NCBI GenBank assembly: GCA_001839685.1
Contig: MLAK01000633.1
Span: 1 to 64,000, forward strand
DNA: 64,000 nucleotides
Direction: 5' to 3'
From: Tritrichomonas foetus
Lineage: Eukaryota > Parabasalia > Tritrichomonadida > Tritrichomonadidae
In this document: positions 31,418 through 39,696 of the stretch, piece after piece
Layout of the letters: each line of letters begins with the position of its first letter
How positions within the stretch are numbered: position 1 is the stretch's first letter
Notes under the pieces: model-generated
The model's input: only the letters and a program-made list of their open reading frames with translations
The model's database searches: none
Told to the model about the DNA's origin: nothing
Made by a program: the position numbers and the translations under genes

Positions 31418-32767
31418 ATGCAGAATTTCATTAATTCTGTTTGGAAATGGAAATATTCCGCTATATTTTCATGGGTCCTTACTATCTATCTTGTTTATAT
31501 TTTATCCGCCGAATTCCTTCGTCATTATCTTGTTCAACCATATCCGCTTGGCTCGTATTTGTCCCCCGTTATTCTAATTTCAGTTTGTATTCCACTTTAT
31601 TTTTACAGCAAATCATTATGTGTCGTTCCAATTCGCAAAAATGTCATTCCTTTAATGGATATGAAATATCCCGCATTATTTTTCTTAACTCAATTTATTT
31701 GGTGTTTCTTCCACTTATTTATGTATTTAAGTCCAAAACTTTCCCTGCAGATTTCGGCTTGCTTCCTCATCGTTTTTTATTTATTCCTCGATTTTACAAT
31801 TGTCTTACTTTACGATAAAAAGAACAGAATTGAAAACATCAAAACTCATTGTCTCTATTGTATTCCAATTTCTCCCATTTTTGCATCTTTTGCTATTTGT
31901 TATTTCACATTCGATTTATATGTTTCCATTATTGTTTCATCAACATTATTTCTGTCACTTTTCTTCATATCGATTTGCTCTCTCATTTGTGGAGAGAAAA
32001 CCAGCTTTGCAAAGTCAGATGATGCTTCACGTTTAGCAGACGGTCTTGAAAGACGCTCTTTAGTTGAACAATATTGGGCATACAGTGATTTTCTTGATAT
32101 TGCCAGCGATAAAGTTTCAAGCCGAAGAAATTTCATTTATGAAGATGCTGGAAAAACATTTTCAAGGATAGTCAAATCAATCATCACCAAAATTTCTGAT
32201 ATGTCAGAAGCACATGATTCATTATCGACAAACCAAAAATCCAATTCATCATCAAATTCTTCACATTATCCATCTTTGAAAGTGTTTATTCAAAGACAAT
32301 GGACAAACTTCTTGGGCTATATGAAAGGCAGGCACATCAGACAAATGACAATGAAGAAAGAACGAAAGGCATCAGAGAATAGTATCATTGTAATGAATGG
32401 AATTCAATCACTCGTGAAAATGATGTTTTTGGCTAAAAAAGAAGACAAATATGGAATTGTTCAAGTTCATGCTGAAGAAATTGTGAATGCAATAATATCT
32501 TTACATCGCTCTGTTGATCGTTCCCACACATATATATGGAAAACACCTTCCTTTGGAAAGCAATGGATTGCTGATGATTATCAAGATTTGGCTTTACAAG
32601 TTTTACGTGTAACAAACTGGGCAATAACGAATTTGATTTTGAAATATGGAAAGAAACTTGATTTGGAAATGCTTTCAAATGAAAATTCAAAATATGTGAT
32701 TGAATACATTAAAAACACTCTTCAAATGTCCGAAGAAGAATACACATCATATTTCACAAATAATTAA
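31418..32767 (+). CDS. Ndc1-like transmembrane nucleoporin
   Basis: 449 residues. The first 200 contain six hydrophobic segments (about 14-33, 43-62, 84-104, 110-131, 145-165, 170-192); the rest is soluble. Residues about 320-449 contain a helical block with KKEDKYGIVQVHAEEIVNAI followed by hydrophobic helices. This resembles the C-terminal domain of Ndc1, where an E-D-x-Y-G-V-V-Q element precedes L-x-x-I-L-x-x-L helices. Ndc1 anchors nuclear pore complexes, and in fungi spindle pole bodies, in the nuclear membrane; the 6-TM plus cytosolic tail layout and length fit, though animal and yeast Ndc1 are somewhat longer (about 650). Recognition is by eye from divergent sequence, so the name is provisional. 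It is divergent from the channel gene across 287 bp. Confidence 0.62.
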   Translation: MQNFINSVWKWKYSAIFSWVLTIYLVYILSAEFLRHYLVQPYPLGSYLSPVILISVCIPLYFYSKSLCVVPIRKNVIPLMDMKYPALFFLTQFIWCFFHLFMYLSPKLSLQISACFLIVFYLFLDFTIVLLYDKKNRIENIKTHCLYCIPISPIFASFAICYFTFDLYVSIIVSSTLFLSLFFISICSLICGEKTSFAKSDDASRLADGLERRSLVEQYWAYSDFLDIASDKVSSRRNFIYEDAGKTFSRIVKSIITKISDMSEAHDSLSTNQKSNSSSNSSHYPSLKVFIQRQWTNFLGYMKGRHIRQMTMKKERKASENSIIVMNGIQSLVKMMFLAKKEDKYGIVQVHAEEIVNAIISLHRSVDRSHTYIWKTPSFGKQWIADDYQDLALQVLRVTNWAITNLILKYGKKLDLEMLSNENSKYVIEYIKNTLQMSEEEYTSYFTNN

Positions 32768-33362
32768 AAATCAATTTATGCAAAAACAAATTCATTCAGA
32801 AAACAAGTTAAGGTGCAAAATTTGGAAATTTTTATTATTATTTATATATTTTAATATAAAAAACTGAAATTATGTATAATATATTATAGCTATGTATTTC
32901 AAAAAATTTATATGTGTCTCTCTAAATAAACAAATCTTCTAAAAATAAATATATTCTCCTTGTTTTTGTTCACCTAATATCATTCCCGTGAATATTTACA
33001 TACATTTAAATAAATTTTATATATATAAAAGAATGCTGACTCACGAGATAATAAGTCAAATCTTTCTCCAAATGTAATGAAATAATATAACCAGTGCTCT
33101 TTGTTCACTTATTCAGAGAAAATGGTATTTTGAAGAGAAGTATGAGCATATTACCATCATTTTCTAACCCTCAGAATCAAATCGTAAGTAACAACATTGA
33201 ATTAGAATTAGAAATAATAATCATGATTATTATTTACATGAGTTGAATAATTAGAATAACATAATGTGTTCAATAAAGTGTATTTTTACATTTATTATGC
33301 ATAGTATAAATCAAAAGAGGAATCATACAGACTTTTTTTTTCTATAGAAATGAACTAAATCT
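32768..33362. other. Convergent intergenic region
   Basis: A 595-bp very AT-rich spacer between two convergent genes, with several TAAATA-type stretches that could serve in 3' end formation. No gene or RNA is recognised. Confidence 0.4.
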
Positions 33363-34055
33363 CTAACTTGGATATTCAAGGCCTTGTTTTTTGAGCGCGT
33401 TCTTTACATAATTTTTGATTTCTCTAAATGTTGCTGGATTCAGCTGTGTTGTCATTATTACAGTCTTTTTACCAGGATGAATCAATTCAGGCTGGCGAGC
33501 TTCAATGATTGCTTTAATTTCCTGATGATCCTCTTTGTCTGTTAACATTTCGCATGCAGTAATTAAACTTTGCATTTCTTCTTCTGGCGCAAGCTGTTTA
33601 ATTAAACCCCGTTTATCGTCTGTTAGATTAGGAATTTCTCCATTACTTGAAATGTAAGGCGAAGTTAATATTAATTTTTCTATTTTTGTTCTGAGTCGGT
33701 AAGATTCATCGCAGTATCCGTGAATTGTTCGCACATATAATGGTCTGTATAACTTTTTGAATATATTTTTAACTTCGTTTGCAAGAAGCCAAATCTGTGA
33801 TTTTTTTCCATAAAATTTTTCCGCGTTATTCCAAACAAGCTCAACATCATCAACACATTCCTTCAAGGAACGATAATTGTTTGCTTCGATATTTTCGATA
33901 ACTGTCGAGATGTCTATTGGCTTTTTGACTATTTCGAAATATTCAGGTGGAAAATCTTCACCAGGAAGAATTTTGCTTCCGAAAATGCGAGACGTGGGAT
34001 GCTGTAGCAATTTTGTGAGAATATTTATCATCTTCCTTTTACTCTGCTCATCCAT
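33363..34055 (-). CDS. Single bromodomain protein with atypical acetyl-lysine pocket
   Basis: 230 residues with one bromodomain at about 5-105: PPEYFEIVKKPIDISTVIENI gives the ZA loop (P-x-x-Y-x-x-x-(I/V)-x-x-P-x-D), and VWNNAEKFYGKKSQIWLLA gives helix B and the BC loop. The position of the acetyl-lysine-binding Asn (the N of 'YN' in canonical domains) is Tyr82, so binding may be altered. The C-terminal 120 residues are helical and include LTDKEDHQEIKAIIEARQPE, which has the look of an extra-terminal (NET-like) module as in BET proteins. Bromodomain proteins read acetylated histones in the nucleus. The family is firm; the target is unknown. Confidence 0.88.
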   Translation of the reverse strand: MDEQSKRKMINILTKLLQHPTSRIFGSKILPGEDFPPEYFEIVKKPIDISTVIENIEANNYRSLKECVDDVELVWNNAEKFYGKKSQIWLLANEVKNIFKKLYRPLYVRTIHGYCDESYRLRTKIEKLILTSPYISSNGEIPNLTDDKRGLIKQLAPEEEMQSLITACEMLTDKEDHQEIKAIIEARQPELIHPGKKTVIMTTQLNPATFREIKNYVKNALKKQGLEYPS

Positions 34056-34592
34056 GGAATTGGGATAAAAATTTGTTAAATTTTAAATTTAGCCGCCAAA
34101 TTTTATAGTCATCATATCTTGAAATTTATTTTTCTTTTAGGATTAATAATTATCTAAATGGTATAAATTGTTTTTATATAATATTAAAATATCTGAAATA
34201 AACCATAATATAACAAATTTTCTCATCATTCACATATTCATTTTATGAACATATGTGAATTACAATATTTACAAAGTATTGATATTTGGTACATTTTTCA
34301 AATTGTTTCAGAGCATCTCAAAACGTTTGAATTGATGATTGCATAAATGACTCATGCTAACAATACAAAGAATTTCCTGGCAAAAATATAAATTCGATAG
34401 AAAAGATAATAAATGGAATATATAAAATAATTTACTAAAAACAAAATCAATAATATAAACAAAACGTCAAAAAGAATCACCAAATGAAAATCATCAAATG
34501 AAAATCATCAAAAGAAAAGCATCAAAAGAAAATCATCAAAAGAAAATCATCAAAAGAAAAGCAATCAAATGAAAATCATCAAAAGTTAAATT
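34056..34592. other. Intergenic region with 14-bp tandem repeat
   Basis: A 537-bp spacer downstream of the glycosyltransferase gene (minus strand) and upstream of the bromodomain gene. Apart from the tandem repeat at 34473-34587, I see nothing in it. Confidence 0.4.
34473..34587. repeat. 14-bp tandem repeat (aaaatcatcaaaag)
   Basis: About eight degenerate copies of a 14-bp unit, with t/g and a/t variants and one copy with a 1-base insertion. The period is not a multiple of three. It ends a few bases before the stop codon of the minus-strand glycosyltransferase gene, so it lies in that gene's 3' UTR or flank. Confidence 0.85.
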
Positions 34593-35594
34593 TCAATCAT
34601 CCTTCCTGCAAAAGTGAGGGAACTCACCGCACATGTACCAATAAAGGTTTTCTGGATATTTGCTCATTGGAAATGGTTCGTAAGTAATTCTCAACAATGA
34701 CAGTTGATGAAAGAATACAATCTTTCGGAATTGTCCAAGAACGGGCTTACATTTCTTACACATAATTGTCGACATTTTCGGACAAGGCTTAAGTGAAGTG
34801 AAATTGAAAGACTTTTCCATCATTTCGAAGTCCTCCCGATGACAATATTGGCCAATAACATAGGGCGTTGACGACTCCCGAATATCGAGGCCCATGTATT
34901 TCATCGCAACTGCAAAATGAACGTCTTCGGCGGATTTCGTTTCATTGAACCACTTTTCAGAAATGCTCAAGAAATTTCTAACAGCGACCCTTGACATAAT
35001 CCAGCCTGTTCCTCCCTGCAAAAAAGCCATGCTCTGGCCTTGGCTCATACAATTTCCTAAAACAACGGACTGCTTGAAGGGATCATATTTGGTCTGGAAA
35101 TCTCGAAGCATTTCGCCAATGTTGTCCGTGTAAATGTAAGCATTATCCGTCATGAGAATGTACCAGCCAGCTGTTGTGTTGTAATAGAAGTACTTTGCAG
35201 ATAAAATTCGCTTCATAACCATCGGCTTTCGATTCCAGGCCCAGGTTTTGTCATTCGGGTCAATATTGTAATCGTTTGGATTATAAACAATTGTAGGAAT
35301 TGATGGATCTTCATCCTGTGGCCCATCTGTGACGATATGCAATCCGCCGAAAAATTTGGTTTTTCTGAATTTGTTGGCCCATCGGTCGTTATTGATTTTG
35401 ATTAAATAATGCGCTTTTGGATAAGTCAAGACTCCAACATGAAGAATTCCGTCTAAATCTGAAGTCGAATATCGTGGCGGTGAAATTTTGGTCGGATGAA
35501 CAAATTGATATATCAAAAATATGACAGTAAAATAGATAACGCCAACATAAATGATTTGACGAAAATCGATTCTTCTCGCCTGTTTGGACAACAT
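34593..35594 (-). CDS. Type II membrane glycosyltransferase, Fringe/GT31-like
   Basis: 333 residues: a short basic N-terminus, one membrane anchor (about 13-32) and a lumenal catalytic domain. The layout resembles Fringe/GT31 enzymes: a WAWNRKPMVMKRIL helix, WYILMTDNAYIYTDN (about 144-158) at the place of the 'D-D-D-T-Y-(V/I)-x-x-x-N' motif, then GGTGWIMSRVAV (a GGAG-like acceptor loop) and AEDVHFAVAMKYMGLD (the E-D-V-x-x-(G/A) catalytic-base segment). The metal-binding DxD is reduced to TDN, which is unusual. The lumen of the Golgi or ER is the expected location. Family placement is good; donor and acceptor are unknown, and metal-independent or lost activity is possible. Confidence 0.82.
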   Translation of the reverse strand: MLSKQARRIDFRQIIYVGVIYFTVIFLIYQFVHPTKISPPRYSTSDLDGILHVGVLTYPKAHYLIKINNDRWANKFRKTKFFGGLHIVTDGPQDEDPSIPTIVYNPNDYNIDPNDKTWAWNRKPMVMKRILSAKYFYYNTTAGWYILMTDNAYIYTDNIGEMLRDFQTKYDPFKQSVVLGNCMSQGQSMAFLQGGTGWIMSRVAVRNFLSISEKWFNETKSAEDVHFAVAMKYMGLDIRESSTPYVIGQYCHREDFEMMEKSFNFTSLKPCPKMSTIMCKKCKPVLGQFRKIVFFHQLSLLRITYEPFPMSKYPENLYWYMCGEFPHFCRKDD

Positions 35595-35818
35595 TTATGT
35601 ATTTTAACTTTTTGTTAATATAAATGGATGATTACATTCAAAAAATTCTGTTTCTCCACATATTTTGCTTTGTTATTTGGTCGAATGAGGATATTGAATC
35701 GATTCAGTTACAATTTTATCAGGTGAAACTTTGTATCGGATATGGTCAAAAAAGCGGTATTCAATTTTGAAAGAATCTGTACGTTTATGAATTTTTGAAT
35801 CCAAATTATTGAAACTTT

Positions 35819-35823
35819 TCATT
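35819..35823 (+). promoter_or_regulatory. Initiator-like motif TCATT
   Basis: TCA(+1)YW match with A 11 nt upstream of the Timeless ATG at 35832. Confidence 0.35.
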
Positions 35824-35831
35824 CGTGAGAA

Positions 35832-38276
35832 ATGAAGGCAAGCTCAGAACGAATTACATCACTTTGTACTTCTCTTGGTCGTCAAACAGCCGAAGGTTAT
35901 ATTCCAGCCGATGATTGCGAAATCAACCTCGATGAACTTGCATTTTCGATTTGGCGAGATGATGAAGCACAAAGAAACGTTTCTACACAAGCTTATCAAT
36001 TAGGCGTATTTAAAAGAGATTTAATTCCGATTTTATTACTTGATGGAAAGCTTTCGTACAACGCACTTAAAGCGCTTACTGCAATTACATATCCGCCGTC
36101 ATCAAATGTTGAAGAATTAGAAAAACAAATGAATATTTTAGTTGATTACAAAATAGAATGTTCTTTTCATCCAGAAATTATTGCAAAAGTTTTAGAATAT
36201 TGTTCACCTATTATTGACAACCCTCGAGCAGAATCAACAGTTTTAAATAATGCAGAACTTGCTCTAACATTTATTCGTAATATTGCAGTTATTCCATGTC
36301 AGCCTGATGTACATGAACGCATTTTTAACATTTTTAATGATTTCCTTCTTTTTGATGTTATCGATATGCTTAAAATTATCCGTTTTGGAGATAGATCAGA
36401 AAAATTTGCACGAATTATAGCAGGAATTTTCTATGGATGCTTTGTTCCTTATCTCCCACTCAGAAGATTCGAAAAAACCGGTTCATCTTCAATTCTCTCG
36501 TCGTTTTTGGAAGATCAAAAAGCTCAACAAGTTCGATCATCATCAAGACATGGCCATTGGGGTGGATCAGTCACAATCAAAGGAAAAGGAAAAGGTTATA
36601 CTGTTCCATTATCTGTTGCCCTTAACAATAAATCTCCACTCCCAGCAGGCAAGCATTTAACTACACGCAGTAGACCTGTTGAAAAAGTGCAAGCAACTCC
36701 AAACTTTTCGAAAATTGCTGAACAAGCTGCTGCAAAAATGATTTCATCTCAAGTTTTCCCATTAGTTTTTGAATTAGCTTTTCCTCGAACATTTAGTGCT
36801 TATGAAAAATCGTATTCAGTTCGTGAGCAACTTCATTTAGTTGATATGACTAAATTCTTTTATGATTTCACACTCAAATATGGTCCAGAAATCAAAGTAA
36901 ATCCACTAGCACATTCTAAAATTCTTGATTATTTCCAATCCATGTTTATGTTTTGGATGGAGGCACCAACATTATCAATTGAAGGTGTTAACTCACTTCA
37001 AGCTATGCATTCTCTTTGCAAGTTATTGTCATCATTGTGTGCTTTCTTAATTTATGTAATACAAAGTGATAATAGTAAGCTCACTGATAAGCAAGTTGCT
37101 TGTCAAGCAGTTTCAAAGCATGCTGCTGAAATTGAAAACTTCTTGGTTACTTTATTATGTCAAAAGAATTTAACAAAGAAGCCTATTTCTATGTTGAAAG
37201 ATAACATTATTGCTCTTGAACAACTTTATAAGGTTTATCAAGTGGCTGAACAAAATAAACTTGTTCGATATAAACTTTCAAGAAGAGATGAAGATGCTGA
37301 TCCTGATGATCCTGATGGTGACAGAATTGAAGAAAACATAAGCGCATTTAATTCAGATCAAATTGTTGGTAAACTTGCCAGGAGAATTGGTGTTTTGAAA
37401 CCATTCTTTATAGTATTATCAAATTATGATTCCTTAGACGATGAAATAGTTGAAGCAATGACTAAAATGTTGAAAAGATTCTCAATGAAGCCAATGGGAC
37501 TTGCTCATCTTTTCTCACTTCCATACTTTTATGTGATATTTAAGTTATGGGAAGATAAGAAGCTTGAACGATCCAAATCAGAATACTTCAAAGAACTTGA
37601 TCTTGTCCTCCAAGATATTATCCGAAAATTCTTCTTTTCAGCTTTAAATGACAAAACAATGTTTATTCAACTAATCACAGGTCTTGATCAAAACGATCTA
37701 TATGATGCTGAAATGGCCAGAAGAAGGAAAGAATCCCAAATCAATAGTCAACTTGGTTTATCTCAAGAAGTTGTTGATATTCTTAATGAACCTTCTCAGA
37801 ATGTTGATGGTGAATTGGTGAATGTTGAACAACAATTTCGGATTATCATTCCAGATTCATTTGATGATGTTCCATTGCCATCAAAACAACAAGTGTTACC
37901 CAAACAACCATCAAATATTAATACTCCTACACTCACAGAAAAAATGCCAACAAACACTTCTGAAAATCGAACGTCAAATGACAGAATTGTTGAATCTGAT
38001 TCTGACTCTGAGGAAAATATGTCGTTAGAAGATTTGAGGAAGGCATTTCTCGCCAAAAATAATAAAAATGCTTCAGAAAATGCCACTAATATTACGAATA
38101 ATAACAAAGTTGGTTCAACAGAAAGTGATATTGATGATGATGAAAATGTTGATAAGATTTCAATTGGTGATTCGATGAATAATGAAGGAAGTCAAAATAC
38201 TAAACCCAATACCATTAACAAGGTTGGAAAAGTTGAGGAGTCTGACGATGATGATGATTTAGAAGATGATGAGTAA
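35832..38276 (+). CDS. Timeless/Tof1/Swi1 fork-protection protein
   Basis: 814 residues. The N-terminus matches the Timeless domain: CTSLGRQTAEGYIPADDC (about 12-29), an acidic segment ending WRDDEAQRNV, KRDLIPILLLDG and LKALTAITYPPS. Further on, about residue 235, the family motif RHGHWGGSVTIKGKG (R-H-S-x-F-G-G-(T/S)-x-x-x-K) is clear, followed by helical repeats to about 640. The last 140 residues are acidic, with several SDSE-type patches, as in yeast Tof1. With Tipin/Csm3, Timeless stabilises the replisome, promotes checkpoint signalling at paused forks and helps sister cohesion. It is shorter than human Timeless (about 1200), as expected of a compact version lacking the PARP1-binding C-terminus. 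An initiator-like TCATT lies 11 nt before the ATG. Confidence 0.92.
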   Translation: MKASSERITSLCTSLGRQTAEGYIPADDCEINLDELAFSIWRDDEAQRNVSTQAYQLGVFKRDLIPILLLDGKLSYNALKALTAITYPPSSNVEELEKQMNILVDYKIECSFHPEIIAKVLEYCSPIIDNPRAESTVLNNAELALTFIRNIAVIPCQPDVHERIFNIFNDFLLFDVIDMLKIIRFGDRSEKFARIIAGIFYGCFVPYLPLRRFEKTGSSSILSSFLEDQKAQQVRSSSRHGHWGGSVTIKGKGKGYTVPLSVALNNKSPLPAGKHLTTRSRPVEKVQATPNFSKIAEQAAAKMISSQVFPLVFELAFPRTFSAYEKSYSVREQLHLVDMTKFFYDFTLKYGPEIKVNPLAHSKILDYFQSMFMFWMEAPTLSIEGVNSLQAMHSLCKLLSSLCAFLIYVIQSDNSKLTDKQVACQAVSKHAAEIENFLVTLLCQKNLTKKPISMLKDNIIALEQLYKVYQVAEQNKLVRYKLSRRDEDADPDDPDGDRIEENISAFNSDQIVGKLARRIGVLKPFFIVLSNYDSLDDEIVEAMTKMLKRFSMKPMGLAHLFSLPYFYVIFKLWEDKKLERSKSEYFKELDLVLQDIIRKFFFSALNDKTMFIQLITGLDQNDLYDAEMARRRKESQINSQLGLSQEVVDILNEPSQNVDGELVNVEQQFRIIIPDSFDDVPLPSKQQVLPKQPSNINTPTLTEKMPTNTSENRTSNDRIVESDSDSEENMSLEDLRKAFLAKNNKNASENATNITNNNKVGSTESDIDDDENVDKISIGDSMNNEGSQNTKPNTINKVGKVEESDDDDDLEDDE

Positions 38277-38561
38277 TTATAAGTAAAACTAAATATATAG
38301 ATGGAATTTGAATACTGATTGATTTTATTTATCTATAAATTCTTCCTAAAATGATCTTTGGTCCTTTTTTACAGAAAATGATTTTAAGAGATTCAATTCA
38401 ATCTTGATTGCAGAACATTGTATTTTCTGAAGGACGAATGATCGAAAATACATTCAATGTCAGATTTTTCAAATGTATTCGCAATATTTTCTTTCATCAC
38501 TTTTAAATATTTTTCAGGTGGCATTGAAATTTTAATTTTTAAATTGATTTTAATCGTTATT

Positions 38562-38566
38562 TCACT
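38562..38566 (+). promoter_or_regulatory. Initiator-like motif TCACT
   Basis: TCA(+1)YW match with A 8 nt upstream of the ATG at 38572. Confidence 0.35.
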
Positions 38567-38571
38567 TTTTC

Positions 38572-39687
38572 ATGGGTTCGGTGGAATCATCGAACTCGAA
38601 TTCCTCCGATAAAACCGCGCCAACTCCACCAATCGCAGGCCAGATCTTAATTTCAGTTCATGGCTCTCCGCAAACCGGAAAAACGACTTTAATTAAACAC
38701 ATGATCAAAATTCCATTCAGCCCGTTTTATCAGCCAACTAAACAGATGGAGTCAACTCAAGTCATTTGGCAGTCTATTTATAAACCAGAAATCACCATTC
38801 GAGTAGTTGTTTGGGATGTTGTCGAATCCGCATATTCGCCGTCCGCTCCAGACGCCCGCACAGTTGATACAGTGAGTCGCGCAGATGGTATTATAGTTTT
38901 ATATGATCCTGATGATGCAGAAAGCGCTAATTATGCTATTTCTGTTTTATATAAAATTCCAGATGACATGCCTGTCTTAATTCTTGCTAATTTTCTGGAC
39001 TTGCGTGGAAACAGACAAAAAGTGCATTCATCATTTAGAAATGTTCCTTTTTCGCATATTCAGACGAGTCTCAAAACCGGGATCGGACTTGATGTAATCG
39101 CCATGTGGTTGGACAAAGCAATGCTGTACAATAGGAAGAAATCGTTAATTGCGCAATTAAGAAGCATTCGTGAAGAAGGTGATGAAATTGTTCAATACTT
39201 AAAATTAAAGACCGAAAGTAATGAATCACGACTGAATAACCCGCCTCCAAAAAGAATTTATGTAAATGAAGCATACAAAAAAACTATGATGAAGAAAAAC
39301 CGGAATTCTAATAAAAATGGAGAAAAGAAACTAGAAATGATCAGCCCTGCCCTTGCTGACCTCCTGCGTGAGGCCCCACAAAACAAGGTTAATGATGAAA
39401 ACCAAAAAACCGATAATCATCAAAATGCCGAAAATGAACTTTCAAATCATGAAGTAAATTCTAATCTTGAAGAAAACTCAAATCATGAAGAAAATGATGT
39501 TCACAATAATGAAGAAAATGATGTTCAAAATCATGAAGAAAATGATATTCACAATAATGAAGAAAATGATATTCGCAATAATGAAGAAAATGATATTCGC
39601 AATAATGAAGAAAATGATATTCACAATAATGAAGAAAATGATATTCGCAATCATGAAGATAATGATCTCATATTGAATGACACTTAA
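38572..39687 (+). CDS. RABL6-like small GTPase with tandem-repeat tail
   Basis: 371 residues. A Ras-fold domain covers about 23-200: P-loop GSPQTGKT (31-38), then PFYQPTKQMESTQVIW and RVVVWDVVES. These match RABL6 (also called PARF), whose family shows 'T-G-K-T', 'Y-x-P-T-x-E-I-Q-x-T-x-I-x-W' and 'V-x-V-W-D-V-V-D' at these places, and which uses WDVVD instead of WDTAG. The guanine specificity motif is a loose NFLD. After a basic helix the tail is about eight 8-residue repeats (NDIHNNEE type). RABL6 in animals is nuclear/cytoplasmic with roles in proliferation; no prenylation site is visible here. Its TAA stop is followed, in the same frame and only nine bases later, by the ATG of the PARG-like gene, so one continuous reading frame is interrupted by a single stop. 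Confidence 0.75.
   Translation: MGSVESSNSNSSDKTAPTPPIAGQILISVHGSPQTGKTTLIKHMIKIPFSPFYQPTKQMESTQVIWQSIYKPEITIRVVVWDVVESAYSPSAPDARTVDTVSRADGIIVLYDPDDAESANYAISVLYKIPDDMPVLILANFLDLRGNRQKVHSSFRNVPFSHIQTSLKTGIGLDVIAMWLDKAMLYNRKKSLIAQLRSIREEGDEIVQYLKLKTESNESRLNNPPPKRIYVNEAYKKTMMKKNRNSNKNGEKKLEMISPALADLLREAPQNKVNDENQKTDNHQNAENELSNHEVNSNLEENSNHEENDVHNNEENDVQNHEENDIHNNEENDIRNNEENDIRNNEENDIHNNEENDIRNHEDNDLILNDT
39484..39660 (+). repeat. 24-bp tandem repeat encoding NDIHNNEE
   Basis: About seven to eight copies of a 24-bp unit (core aatgaagaaaatgatattcacaat split over two halves), alternating HNN, RNN and QNH variants. It is in frame with the GTPase. Confidence 0.88.
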
Positions 39688-39696
39688 CTTTTACAA

